Assembly (NCBI GenBank): GCA_017516315.1
Contig: JAFXDE010000039.1
Coordinates: forward strand, 1 to 64,000
Source: Clostridia bacterium
GTDB taxonomy: Bacteria; Bacillota; Clostridia; Oscillospirales; Acutalibacteraceae
DNA length: 64,000 nucleotides
Direction of reading: 5' to 3'
In this document: piece after piece, positions 10,045 to 18,653 of the stretch
Layout of the letters: every line of letters starts with the position of its first letter
Position numbering within the stretch: the first letter of the stretch is position 1
Program-made: the position numbers and the translations under genes
Notes under the pieces: generated by a model
What the model saw: the letters and a program-made list of their open reading frames with translations, nothing else
Databases searched by the model: none
Told to the model about the DNA's origin: nothing

Positions 10045-10251
10045 TTATTTTTCCTTTCTCTTTTTTATAAAAGAGGGGGTAACCTTGTCGAGAAATCTTT
10101 CGAGGGCCTCGAATTCCTTTTCAGCCTTTTCGGCATCCTCCTCGAGTCTTTTATCCATATCGTAGTAAAGTATGTCACATCCACATTCACTGCAGGTCTG
10201 CTTTACATAAAACATACTGAGCTTTTTTCCGCATTTTGGACACTTATCCAT
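10045..10251 (-). CDS. Small zinc ribbon protein
   Basis: This 68-aa protein has two cysteine pairs, CPKCGKK near the N-terminus and CSECGC about 14 residues later, which together make a four-cysteine zinc ribbon. A charged helical tail follows and ends in FIKKRKEK. Its ATG overlaps the MFS stop codon in a TAATG arrangement, and the next gene starts 1 bp after its stop, so it is firmly in the operon. Function is unknown; such proteins can bind nucleic acid or act as partner subunits. Confidence 0.8.
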   Translation of the reverse strand: MDKCPKCGKKLSMFYVKQTCSECGCDILYYDMDKRLEEDAEKAEKEFEALERFLDKVTPSFIKKRKEK

Positions 10252-11705
10252 TATACTTCCTCCTTTACGAGCTTAGCTGATGCTTCTTCTCTTCTTCTCT
10301 GAACTTCAGTTTGGATGTTTCTGAGCTTTTCGCCTTCAAGGTCATAGAATTTATAGGGGATGAGAGATAAGAGACCGAGCGCAGCGGGAATTACGGTAAT
10401 GAGAGCCCAAAGCCAGAATCTTGTATTTATGGGCGAGGCTTCGGAAACGACCATCATCTGTGTGGCTTCGTCTCTTACGAGACCAACCACGGGGATAAGG
10501 GCAGTACCGAGGGCTGTGGAAAGTGTGCCCGTGAGCTTACCCATAAAGGTAAGTACGGAGAAAGCCATACCTTCGTTTCTTTTGCCTGTTTCGTATTCCA
10601 TATAGTCGATGGTTTCACTTATCATCTTAGTGGGAATGACAGCGCCGATTGAGCCGTTGATTGCGCCTGAAACCCCTTGAAGCATAAGAAGCGGCACGAT
10701 AACGCTCATTTCTGTGTAATGCTTGCTGCCGAGAAGGAAGACAAGAGCAGTTATGCCTGCATTCATAAAGGCTACTCTGACGACTATCTGTCTCGAGGTC
10801 CAGCGTTTTTCGAGAATAGCCATAAGAGGATAGGTTGCCCAACCCATAAGAGTGCCGGGAATACCCGCTAAAAGTGAAAGACTGTTTACGCCGAGAGCAT
10901 TATAGTAATAGTAAACGCCGAATGTACCGCCGATACCGCCGAGAACAGAAATAAGGTTTGACATCATAATGAGAACGAGAGGCTTGTTTTTGAAAAGGAA
11001 GGCAAAGCATTCGCTGAGCTTCGGCTCTTCGTTTACATAGACGACTCTTTCCTTTGTCTTGGTACCTGCGAGAGAGAAAAGATACATACCGAAGGTGCCT
11101 GCGACGATACTGAGAACGAAGAATACCTGTGAAAGAGAAAGGGGGATAGTGCCGTTTCTCGAAAGGTCGATACAGACTGTGATGATGATACCGGGGATAC
11201 CGCCGATGATACCGGAAATAAGACGGGCGGATTTAATAACTCTCGAACGGTCGAGAGGGCTGGGAGAAATAGCGGAGGAAAGTCCCCAGAAGGGGATATC
11301 GCCGATAGTGTAGAAGAACTCCCAGATAAAGTATGTAATGCACATATAAACTATTCGCATAGGCTTGGATGCGGCATCTGTCAGGAAGATGGGACCGCCG
11401 AAGAACAGCACCGTGGTGATACCGAGAAAAATAGGTACGAAGATAAGGTAGGGCCTTAGCTTACCGTAACGGGTTCTGGTTTTATCGACTACTGCGCCCA
11501 TAATGGGATCGTTGAAGGCATCCCAGAACGCCATAACGGTGAGCATCGTCGAAACTACGATTTCGGGTACACCGAAAACACTGACGAGGAAGAAGGCTCT
11601 CTGTGCCGTCATCATATTGTAGCCGATGCACTGTCCGCCGTTTGCTATGCCGTAAATAAGGGTTTCCTTAACGCCGACATAGCGCTTTTCTTTTGTCTTT
11701 TCCAT
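10251..11705 (-). CDS. MFS transporter, GPH (glycoside-pentoside-hexuronide) type
   Basis: A 484-aa, 12-helix permease. The N-terminal YGIANGGQCIGYN, the conserved DAFNDPIMGAVVDKTRTRYGKLRPYL in the loop between helices 2 and 3 (near residue 62), and the EGMAFSVLTFMGKL region late in the protein are typical of the MelB/GPH cation-sugar symporters. It would import an unphosphorylated glycoside, so the GH4 enzyme in the same operon probably does not rely on PTS uptake. AAGGAG lies before the ATG. It starts 24 bp after the PHP gene and overlaps the zinc ribbon gene by 1 base. Confidence 0.9.
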   Translation of the reverse strand: MEKTKEKRYVGVKETLIYGIANGGQCIGYNMMTAQRAFFLVSVFGVPEIVVSTMLTVMAFWDAFNDPIMGAVVDKTRTRYGKLRPYLIFVPIFLGITTVLFFGGPIFLTDAASKPMRIVYMCITYFIWEFFYTIGDIPFWGLSSAISPSPLDRSRVIKSARLISGIIGGIPGIIITVCIDLSRNGTIPLSLSQVFFVLSIVAGTFGMYLFSLAGTKTKERVVYVNEEPKLSECFAFLFKNKPLVLIMMSNLISVLGGIGGTFGVYYYYNALGVNSLSLLAGIPGTLMGWATYPLMAILEKRWTSRQIVVRVAFMNAGITALVFLLGSKHYTEMSVIVPLLMLQGVSGAINGSIGAVIPTKMISETIDYMEYETGKRNEGMAFSVLTFMGKLTGTLSTALGTALIPVVGLVRDEATQMMVVSEASPINTRFWLWALITVIPAALGLLSLIPYKFYDLEGEKLRNIQTEVQRRREEASAKLVKEEV

Positions 11706-11729
11706 AAATATTTTCTCCTTGAATAAATG

Positions 11730-12671
11730 TTAGGTATATATTGCGCCTGTAAGAGCTATAAGGTGATTTTCCTCACCGTTAAGCCTGCCCCACAGCTCAA
11801 ATACATAGTAGCTGTTCTCCTTAAGCACGAGGGAAACCCTGCCGTTTTCGGCCTTTCCCTCGTAGGCAGTCTCGCCGCCTTGGGTTATTACTCTGATTTT
11901 TTCGGCAGAAAGGCTGTATTCCTCTCTGAAAAGCTCTGCTCTGGAGGAGTCAAGATTAATAAGGAAGCTCCTTTTTCCCTTTTCCACCGTGTCACCGACG
12001 GATTTTCCGTCACAGTCTATATTCATATAAATGCCGAGGGAAAGCTGTGTTCTGCCGTTTCTGATGGCGTCCTTCATTTTTTTGGGAGTGATTTCTCCGT
12101 CGATATGAAGGAATGTGCAGGCACCCGTCAGCTTGTTACCCGCTGTTCTGTGCCAGTCTCTGCCGAAGGTGGGAGCGATACGGTAGCCTTTATCCAAAAG
12201 AGACAGCCACCATTTTCTCGCTCTGTGGTTGGCGGGGGTCATAAGCATTTCCCCCTCGGACCATATTTCCATATAGTTCACGAGAGAAAAGTCCTTCACA
12301 TCGTATTCCCAGCGTCCGCCCGTGCAAATGGGTGTACCCAGCTGATAAGGGTGAGCCATACCTACGAGTCCTCCGCTTTCACGGATGATTCTCAGCTCTC
12401 TGTCGATGTCGGTTATATCGAAGCAGTCTATCATCCTTCCCGCATTAAGAGAGAGGATGTGTCCGTGATAGGTGGTGTATTCCGTTCCCTTTAAAACGGA
12501 AATGTCAGAATATAAATCTGCCTCATACCATCCCGATACGGTATTGTGGTCCGTAAGGCAGATGCCCGAAAGGTGTCTTGCCTTAGCTGTGTCGATAAGC
12601 TCCTTTACGGAAAAGCTTCCGTCGGAGTGAAGGGTGTGGCAGTGAAGCTCACAGGGAAACCATTTTTTCAT
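11730..12671 (-). CDS. PHP-domain metallophosphoesterase, CehA/McbA-like
   Basis: A 313-aa PHP-superfamily hydrolase. HCHTLHSDGSF near residue 10, LTDHNTVSG near residue 39, a later MAHPYQLG and FGRDWHR give the histidine/aspartate metal ligands of the fold. It resembles the CehA/McbA group, whose members act on carbamates, phosphonates or sugar-phosphate type esters. The protein lacks the N-terminal beta domain often fused to this family; that domain seems to be encoded by the gene immediately upstream (1-bp gap). GGGGAGG precedes the ATG. Substrate unknown; operon partners suggest a glycosyl phosphoester. Confidence 0.88.
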   Translation of the reverse strand: MKKWFPCELHCHTLHSDGSFSVKELIDTAKARHLSGICLTDHNTVSGWYEADLYSDISVLKGTEYTTYHGHILSLNAGRMIDCFDITDIDRELRIIRESGGLVGMAHPYQLGTPICTGGRWEYDVKDFSLVNYMEIWSEGEMLMTPANHRARKWWLSLLDKGYRIAPTFGRDWHRTAGNKLTGACTFLHIDGEITPKKMKDAIRNGRTQLSLGIYMNIDCDGKSVGDTVEKGKRSFLINLDSSRAELFREEYSLSAEKIRVITQGGETAYEGKAENGRVSLVLKENSYYVFELWGRLNGEENHLIALTGAIYT

Positions 12672-12672
12672 T

Positions 12673-13134
12673 TTAATGCGCCTCCCCTTCGATTCTTATT
12701 CTGCAGGTGCAGATATCCGTTACCACGGCGTGGACATTAAAGGAGAGTCTCCATCGGCCGGGAATGATTTTTCCTCTGAGAAAGCCGGGAGAAGCAAAGT
12801 CCTCGCCGATTTCGTGATACTGCTCCTTATCGTGACGGTGTGCAGCGCCTCTGAATTCCTCGGGAGAGTCGAGGGAGAGGGTAACGAGATTTTTAAGAGG
12901 TAAAAACTCTCCGTAATCGGTGTATCTGTCTATATCCTCGGGAGCATCACGGAGAATATTTTCTCTGATAAGCTCATAGCTTTTTTCCTTATCCTCCAGA
13001 TTTTTCGGAGAATAGGAGTAGGTTATGCAAAGCTTTTCTGTTCCCTCGGGTACGGTGAAGAAAACATATCTGTTGCTTCGGCTGTCGTCGGGACAGAAGA
13101 AGGTCTGCGTTTCATTCAGAATTATCTTAGCCAT
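12673..13134 (-). CDS. Small beta-rich protein, probable partner domain of the PHP hydrolase
   Basis: A 153-aa protein with no signal or membrane segment. It carries RYVFFTVPEGTEKLCITYSY near the N-terminus and a C-terminal IIPGRWRLSFNVHAVVT, a pattern I associate with the N-terminal beta-sandwich of CehA/McbA-family phosphoesterases. Here it would be a separate gene ending 1 bp before the PHP gene. An in-frame GTG at 13143 exists, but the ATG at 13134 has AGGTG at proper distance. It overlaps the end of the GH4 gene by 8 bases. Whether the two products form one complex is inference. Confidence 0.68.
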   Translation of the reverse strand: MAKIILNETQTFFCPDDSRSNRYVFFTVPEGTEKLCITYSYSPKNLEDKEKSYELIRENILRDAPEDIDRYTDYGEFLPLKNLVTLSLDSPEEFRGAAHRHDKEQYHEIGEDFASPGFLRGKIIPGRWRLSFNVHAVVTDICTCRIRIEGEAH

Positions 13135-14506
13135 GCCATTCACCTATATATTTGCCGTATTTTTCCGTGTAGGCAGCCACTAATTTTTCTGCTATGGGGT
13201 AGGAGCAGATAAGGGGATGGACCGTGAGGGCCTTGACGGCCTTCTGTCTGTCCTTTTTCATAATAGCCTCTACGGTGAGATTTTCGTAGTCCTTGACGGC
13301 ACGGATAAGGTTTTTCTGCATAGTGGGAACATTTCTGATTTTATGAGGATGAACGCCCTCTTTATCTACAGTGCAGGTAAGCTCACACACATCCTCATCG
13401 GCAAGGAAGTCGAGTGCGCCCTCATTGGGAATGGAGAGTACCATCTGAACAGGCTTGCCTGTATTTACAGCCTTGATAAATTCGAGAGCCACGGCAGCGT
13501 AGCCGCCCTTTTCCGGCTGAGCCAAATACTCCTCTACGGTGGGAACGGGGAACTTTTCTTTTCTGAGATGTCCTGTTTCGATGGAGAAATAGCTGTCCTC
13601 ACGCATAGCGTAATGCTTCATAAAGCACCGGAAGGCTTTTTCGAAATCCTTCTCCACATCAATCGTACGCATTTCTTCCATCATCATATTATTGATTTCG
13701 AGGATGGTTTCACCTCTTGTCCTGGCACCGGAAAGGACAGATGAAACAGCCTTGTCGCGGTAGTGGTAGAAGTAGAGATATTCATTCGGAAGGTAATTAT
13801 CGGAAAGGGAGATAACCTCTTTGTCGAAGTGTACCATTTCCGTGTCTTCATAAAGTCGGGGATGATTTAAGATTTCATCGGTGCAGTCCTCTTCGCCGTC
13901 TCTGAAGTCGGAGAACCAGGAAAGATGGTTAAGACCGAAGCATTCGCAGGTGAGGTTTTCTCTGCCTGTCATATTCTTAAGCTGACGGAGAAAGCCGCTG
14001 GGAGCATCGCAGACACCGTAAACATTACTGTAGCCCATAGTGCGAAGAGCCTGCGTAACGAGACCGCTGGGGTTGGTGAAATTGAACACGGGGGCATTCT
14101 TTTTAGAAAGCTTATTTATTTTTTCGCAGTAGCCGATAAGTGTGTGTATGGAGCGAAGAGCCATAGCGAAGCCGCCTGCGCCCGTAGTCTCCTGGCCGAG
14201 AACACCGAGATTAAGGGCTGTTCTTTCGTCGAAAACTCTGCCTTCGTCACCCTCTGCACGGATAGTGGTGATGATAAAATCCGCGTCCTTCAGTGCTTCG
14301 TCAGCATCGAGAGTGAGAGAAAAGTCAAGGTCGGGAGCGATAAGAGAGGAGATCTTCTTTGCTATAACGCCGTAGGTGAAAAGCTTCTCCTCGTCTATGT
14401 CCATAAAGACTACCTCGGTGATGCCTGTGTCCTTGGCTCCGAGGGCGATAGATTTGGCTAAAAAGGGTGAACGTACACCGCCACCGCCTAAAACTGCTAA
14501 CTTCAT
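13127..14506 (-). CDS. GH4-family NAD-dependent glycosidase
   Basis: A 459-aa enzyme of glycoside hydrolase family 4, which cleaves glycosides by NAD+-assisted oxidation-elimination with Mn2+. The N-terminal Rossmann loop LGGGGVRSP, the NPSG motif (residues 145-148), the metal-ligand segment VCDAPSG (Cys166) and the GLNHLSWF histidine motif (near residue 200) are all present. The CDAP segment resembles the alpha-acting CDMP type more than CNVP of 6-phospho-beta-glucosidases, so the usual annotation as 6-phospho-beta-glucosidase should be treated with care. An ATG 27 bp upstream is possible, but the ATG at 14506 has CAGGAG at the right distance. It follows DUF6440 by 16 bp. Confidence 0.92.
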   Translation of the reverse strand: MKLAVLGGGGVRSPFLAKSIALGAKDTGITEVVFMDIDEEKLFTYGVIAKKISSLIAPDLDFSLTLDADEALKDADFIITTIRAEGDEGRVFDERTALNLGVLGQETTGAGGFAMALRSIHTLIGYCEKINKLSKKNAPVFNFTNPSGLVTQALRTMGYSNVYGVCDAPSGFLRQLKNMTGRENLTCECFGLNHLSWFSDFRDGEEDCTDEILNHPRLYEDTEMVHFDKEVISLSDNYLPNEYLYFYHYRDKAVSSVLSGARTRGETILEINNMMMEEMRTIDVEKDFEKAFRCFMKHYAMREDSYFSIETGHLRKEKFPVPTVEEYLAQPEKGGYAAVALEFIKAVNTGKPVQMVLSIPNEGALDFLADEDVCELTCTVDKEGVHPHKIRNVPTMQKNLIRAVKDYENLTVEAIMKKDRQKAVKALTVHPLICSYPIAEKLVAAYTEKYGKYIGEWHG

Positions 14507-14522
14507 ATTATTCTCCTGCCTT

Positions 14523-14720
14523 TTATTCTCCAAATTTTGCCACAGATGTTATTATAGGTTTGCCTTCTCTGTCCAGAAGCGGGGTAATGCCGGCTCCGTA
14601 GCCGGATTTCGTCATAAGATAGTTTACACCTGTATTTTTATCGACTATCACCTGGAAAAGTGTTGTAAGCTCACTGCCTTCCTTTTCGGTTATGATAAAT
14701 CTTTTATCTTTCTTTGCCAT
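14523..14720 (-). CDS. DUF6440-family small protein
   Basis: A 65-aa soluble protein. FQVIVDKNTGVNYLMTKSGY followed by GAGITPLLDREGKP is the pattern of DUF6440, a short family of unknown function common in Bacillota, often placed beside catabolic or regulatory genes. AAGGAG stands before the ATG. The start overlaps the end of the PI-PLC-like gene by 17 bp, so the two are probably coupled. Confidence 0.78.
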   Translation of the reverse strand: MAKKDKRFIITEKEGSELTTLFQVIVDKNTGVNYLMTKSGYGAGITPLLDREGKPIITSVAKFGE

Positions 14721-15570
14721 AATTATCTCCTTGGGTAAATTTTTCAGCTATATCCTCATCGGGGAAATCAAAGAAAAACCAGCCTTTGCTTTCGCTGAGG
14801 TCATAATTTTTGAAATATCCGTTCATTTCCTCTGCCGTTCTGACGAGGCTTTCGTTTTTATATCTGTAAGCCGTGCTTATGAAATGGACACAGATATTAT
14901 CTCCGTCACATCTACAGGAGTCGAGAAAGGGCTTGGCGCATTTGTGCCATTTTCTTTCGGGAGCGAGACCGTATCTGTCCTGAACAGTAGCTTTTTGAGT
15001 TTTACTGAGCCTTACGGGATAAATTTTTTCGCTCCACTTTTTACCCTGATCTCTCCAATGGGAGAAATCAAGTCCGCAGAGAGTATTCTTTTTGTACTTC
15101 GGAAAAACCTTGCACCGTCTCATAAGGACTATTTTTCCTCTGCACTCTTTTACTGTGGGAATTTCCGAACTGAGATACCACTTATCTTCGTTGCCTTTAA
15201 TGTACTGTGAGTAAAAAGCGGGGAAGAAGAATCTGCTTTGAATACCTCTGTCCTGCTTTACGCTCATAACGATGAATTCATCGGGGTTTTCCTTTAAGAA
15301 GTCAAGACAGTTACGAAGCACCGCAGAGAAGGAAAGGGGGATTTTTTTCTCCTCATCCTCATAGCAGTCAGCTAAGGAGTGAACGAGATAAAAGCCGTCC
15401 TTTTTTCTGTTAAGGCGCACATCGATAAGCCTCACACCTGAAGCTAACTGCTCTCTGAGCGTGAGGGTCTGACATCTGCAAACCTTTTCCATATCCACGA
15501 AGGCAGTAAGGGAATCGTGGGTGCCGAAAAGATTGATTTCAGAGATTTTTCTGCTGTCCGGACAGTTCAT
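14704..15570 (-). CDS. PI-PLC X-domain phosphodiesterase-like protein
   Basis: A 288-aa protein of the phosphatidylinositol-specific phospholipase C superfamily. INLFGTHDSL near residue 14 holds the first catalytic His, REQLASGVRLIDVRL near residue 38 the Arg/Asp pair, and FYLVHSLAD near residue 58 the second His. Bacterial members cleave inositol phosphodiesters to cyclic phosphates. Unlike the secreted Bacillus enzyme it has no signal peptide, so it would act in the cytoplasm. A longer reading frame reaches 15618, but that start lies upstream of the promoter -10 box; the ATG at 15570 with GGGGTG is the real start. It is the first gene of a nine-gene operon. Confidence 0.85.
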   Translation of the reverse strand: MNCPDSRKISEINLFGTHDSLTAFVDMEKVCRCQTLTLREQLASGVRLIDVRLNRKKDGFYLVHSLADCYEDEEKKIPLSFSAVLRNCLDFLKENPDEFIVMSVKQDRGIQSRFFFPAFYSQYIKGNEDKWYLSSEIPTVKECRGKIVLMRRCKVFPKYKKNTLCGLDFSHWRDQGKKWSEKIYPVRLSKTQKATVQDRYGLAPERKWHKCAKPFLDSCRCDGDNICVHFISTAYRYKNESLVRTAEEMNGYFKNYDLSESKGWFFFDFPDEDIAEKFTQGDNYGKER

Positions 15571-15608
15571 TTTTTCACCCCGTACCAAAAAATTCCTAAT
15601 TATAATAT

Positions 15609-15637
15609 AGTATAGCATTTTAAGTTTTTTCAGTCAA
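15609..15637 (-). promoter_or_regulatory. Promoter of the PI-PLC/GH4/transporter operon
   Basis: Minus-strand TTGACT (15632-15637), 17-bp spacer, TATACT (15609-15614), placing transcription start near 15602, about 30 bases before the chosen start codon. No other clear promoter is seen down to the AlkD-like gene. Confidence 0.8.
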
Positions 15638-15644
15638 TGGATTT

Positions 15645-15697
15645 AGAAAGAAAAAGCGGTCACAGTCTCACATAAAATGAGAGGTCTGTAACCGCTT
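15645..15697 (-). terminator. Rho-independent terminator of secA
   Basis: A long hairpin pairs AAGCGGT-x-ACAG-x-TCTCA-like arms (15654-15670 with 15678-15697) and runs into a T-rich tail on the minus strand. It lies between the secA stop and the operon promoter downstream. Confidence 0.88.
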
Positions 15698-15710
15698 AAG
15701 CTGAAATTTA

Positions 15711-18464
15711 TTATTTCTTCTCTGCTCCGGGTCTGCCGCAGCATTTCTTATACTTTTTACCGCTTCCGCAGGGGCAGGGGTCATTGACTCCTACCTTCTT
15801 TCCGTCGTTTCTGACGGTTCTGCCCTTTTCGCTTCCGTCACCTGCGCCCTTGGCTACGGTAACCTTGGCTACCTTTTCACGGGTAACCTCTTCCTCTACG
15901 GCATAGCGCTTTACGAGAACACATTTTACGGTGTTGTCACGGATAGCGCTTGTCATTTCCTCGAACATATCGTAGCTGTACTCTCTGAAGGCGATTACGG
16001 GGTCCTTCTGACCGTAGGCTAAAAGTCCTACGCTTCTCTTAAGCTCATCCATAGCGTCGATGTAGTCCATCCACTGAAGGTCTACATTATGAAGAAGCTC
16101 GCTTCTTTCGATTTCACGCATCATTTCTTCGCCGTAGATTACCTCTCTGCTCTTATGGAGCTGATGGGCTCTTTCGGTAAGAAGGTCGAAGATTTCGTCT
16201 GCCTTGTATTTTCTTTCTTCTCTGAAATCGTTTTCAGTGGTAAGCCAGCCGAGATATTTGTCACGGAGAGTAGCGAAGTTCCACTCGCTTGAGGGAATAT
16301 TTGAGGGACAGCAGAATTCTACCGCATCACCGATAGAGTCGTCTATCATCTTCGTGATAACAGGCTTCATATCCTCGCCGTTGAGAACCTTGTCTCTCTG
16401 GCTGTAGATAATCTCTCTCTGCTTGTTCATAACATCGTCGAAGGAGAGAACGTGACGACGGGTAGCGAAGTTATTTCCTTCTACCTTTCTCTGGGCGGAT
16501 TCTACCTGCTTTGAAAGCATACCTGCCTCGATGGGAAGATCGTTGTCTACAGGCATAGAGTTCATAATAGCCATCATTCTGTCACCGCCGAAGAGACGGA
16601 GAAGATCATCCTGCATAGAGAGATAGAAGCGGCTTTCACCCGGGTCGCCCTGACGGCCTGAACGGCCTCGGAGCTGATTATCGATACGGCGGGATTCGTG
16701 TCTTTCGGTACCGATGATGTAAAGACCGCCTGCCTGTCTTACCTGCTCAGCCTCATCTGCGATTTCTGCTTTGTATTTTGCCTCGAGCTCTTTGAATTTT
16801 TCTCTTGCCTCGATGATATCCTCGTTATCGGTGTCACCGAAGCCTGTAGCCTCGGAAATGAGCTCCTCGGGATATTCGAGCTTTCTCATTTCGCTCTTTG
16901 CCAGATATTCAGCGTTACCGCCGAGCATAATGTCGGTGCCTCGGCCTGCCATATTGGTAGCGATGGTAACTGCGCCGAGCTTACCAGCCTGAGCTACGAT
17001 TTCAGCTTCCTTATCGTGGTGCTTTGCATTGAGGACATTATGCTTTATGCCTCTCTTTTTAAGTGCAGAGGAAAGCTTTTCACTCTTTTCGATGGAGACC
17101 GTACCTACGAGTACGGGCTGACCCTTTTCGTGGCACTTTAAAATCTGCTCGATAATTGCATTGAATTTGAACTGCTCGGTCTGATAGATAACATCGGTGT
17201 TATCCTTTCGGAGAAGCGGCTTGTTTGTGGGAATTTCCACAGCGTCAAGAGAGTAGATTTCTCTGAATTCCTCTACCTCGGTCATAGCTGTACCTGTCAT
17301 ACCCGAAAGCTTTTTATAAAGACGGAAGTAGTTCTGGAAGGTGATGGTAGCGAGAGTTTTGTTTTCTCTGGCGATTTTAACATTTTCTTTGGCCTCGATA
17401 GCCTGATGAAGACCGTCGCTGTAGCGTCTGCCGAGCATAATACGACCCGTGAATTCATCGACGATAAGCACCTGACCGTCCTTTACCACATAGTCGATGT
17501 CTTTGGTCATAATGCCGTGGGCTCTTATGGCGATATTGAGATGGTGGGAAAGAGTAAGGTTGTCGGGGTCGCTGAGGTTTTCGATGCCGAAGAATTTCTC
17601 AGCCTTTTGGATACCTGCCTTGGTAAGGGAAACGTGCTTACTCTTTTCGTCTACGATGTAATCTGCGCCGACTTCTTTTGCGATGTCTTCGATGTCTGCT
17701 TTTGAGTCTGTTTCGGCTACCTTGTAGCATTTAAGGCTTCTGACGAAGGTGTTTGCCACGGAGTAAAGCTCACTTGACTTTCCGCCCATACCCGAAATAA
17801 TAAGGGGAGTTCTTGCCTCGTCGATAAGGATAGAGTCAACCTCGTCCACGATAACGAAGCTGTGGCCGCGTTGAACCTTTTCTTCCTTATACTGAGCCAT
17901 ATTGTCACGGAGATAGTCGAAGCCCATTTCGTTGTTTGTGCCGTAGGTAATGTCTGCGGCATAGGCTGCTCTTCTCTCGTCTGTTTCGAGTCCGTTTACG
18001 ATAAGACCTACGGAAAGTCCCATAAAGCGGTAAACCTTACCCATCCATTCGCTGTCTCGGCGGGCAAGATAGTCGTTTACCGTAACGATGTGGACACCGT
18101 CGCCCGTAAGACCGTTAAGGTAGGCGGGGAGGGTAGCGACGAGGGTTTTACCTTCACCGGTTTTCATTTCTGCGATTCTGCCCTGGTGAAGAACGATACC
18201 GCCCATAATCTGAACGGGGAAATGCTTCATACCGAGGACACGCCATGCGGCTTCACGGCAGGCGGCAAAGGCCTCGGGAAGAATATCGTCCAAGGTTTCG
18301 CCTTTGGCGAGTCTTTCCTTGAATTCGGGAGTTTTGGCCTTAAGCTGGCTGTCGGTAAGCTTACCGTATTCCTCCTCGTAGGAGAGAACCTTATCAACCA
18401 AAGGTCTTATTCTTTTTATTTCCTTCGATGAATAGTCACCGAAAAGCTTTTTTAATAAGCCCAT
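15711..18464 (-). CDS. secA: Preprotein translocase ATPase SecA
   Basis: The 917-aa motor of the Sec export pathway, which pushes unfolded preproteins through SecYEG at the membrane. Walker A is MKTGEGKT near residue 100, the DEAD-like VDEVDSIL near residue 205, helicase motif [16 protein letters not shown] near residue 500 and the Q-x2-R-GRSGRQGD motif near residue 600. The C-terminus is a zinc-binding SEC-C motif, [14 protein letters not shown], used for SecB or lipid contact. A GTG at 18473 is in frame but lies in the AGAGGTG ribosome site, so the ATG at 18464 is used. Monocistronic, with its own promoter and terminator. Confidence 0.98.
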   Translation of the reverse strand: MGLLKKLFGDYSSKEIKRIRPLVDKVLSYEEEYGKLTDSQLKAKTPEFKERLAKGETLDDILPEAFAACREAAWRVLGMKHFPVQIMGGIVLHQGRIAEMKTGEGKTLVATLPAYLNGLTGDGVHIVTVNDYLARRDSEWMGKVYRFMGLSVGLIVNGLETDERRAAYAADITYGTNNEMGFDYLRDNMAQYKEEKVQRGHSFVIVDEVDSILIDEARTPLIISGMGGKSSELYSVANTFVRSLKCYKVAETDSKADIEDIAKEVGADYIVDEKSKHVSLTKAGIQKAEKFFGIENLSDPDNLTLSHHLNIAIRAHGIMTKDIDYVVKDGQVLIVDEFTGRIMLGRRYSDGLHQAIEAKENVKIARENKTLATITFQNYFRLYKKLSGMTGTAMTEVEEFREIYSLDAVEIPTNKPLLRKDNTDVIYQTEQFKFNAIIEQILKCHEKGQPVLVGTVSIEKSEKLSSALKKRGIKHNVLNAKHHDKEAEIVAQAGKLGAVTIATNMAGRGTDIMLGGNAEYLAKSEMRKLEYPEELISEATGFGDTDNEDIIEAREKFKELEAKYKAEIADEAEQVRQAGGLYIIGTERHESRRIDNQLRGRSGRQGDPGESRFYLSMQDDLLRLFGGDRMMAIMNSMPVDNDLPIEAGMLSKQVESAQRKVEGNNFATRRHVLSFDDVMNKQREIIYSQRDKVLNGEDMKPVITKMIDDSIGDAVEFCCPSNIPSSEWNFATLRDKYLGWLTTENDFREERKYKADEIFDLLTERAHQLHKSREVIYGEEMMREIERSELLHNVDLQWMDYIDAMDELKRSVGLLAYGQKDPVIAFREYSYDMFEEMTSAIRDNTVKCVLVKRYAVEEEVTREKVAKVTVAKGAGDGSEKGRTVRNDGKKVGVNDPCPCGSGKKYKKCCGRPGAEKK

Positions 18465-18507
18465 TATAATCACCTCTTAAATTTCTGATTATAAGTATAA
18501 TCATTTT

Positions 18508-18536
18508 ATTTTAACACAACTTAAAAAATATTTCAA
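18508..18536 (-). promoter_or_regulatory. Probable secA promoter
   Basis: Minus-strand TTGAAA (18531-18536), 17-bp spacer, TAAAAT (18508-18513), about 44 bases before the start codon. Confidence 0.55.
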
Positions 18537-18593
18537 GGGTTTGGCAGTATAAACAAGGGTAGCGTGTCTGCGCTGATAAGAGCAGGCTTTTTC

Positions 18594-18622
18594 TTGACAA
18601 CCTAAGGAATAAGTGATAAAAT
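18594..18622 (+). promoter_or_regulatory. Promoter of the LCAT-like hydrolase gene
   Basis: TTGACA (18594-18599), 17-bp spacer, TAAAAT (18617-18622), 31 bases before the ATG. Confidence 0.75.
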
Positions 18623-18653
18623 AATTTTAATAAATTAGTGAAAGGTGATAAAA

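Noticed and set aside
11727..12494. 255-aa plus-strand frame opposite the PHP gene
   Set aside because: Antisense shadow of a well-supported gene with full family motifs.
15570..15618. Longer N-terminus for the PI-PLC-like protein
   Set aside because: The extra codons overlap and extend beyond the -10 box of the promoter, and the ATG at 15570 has a good ribosome site.
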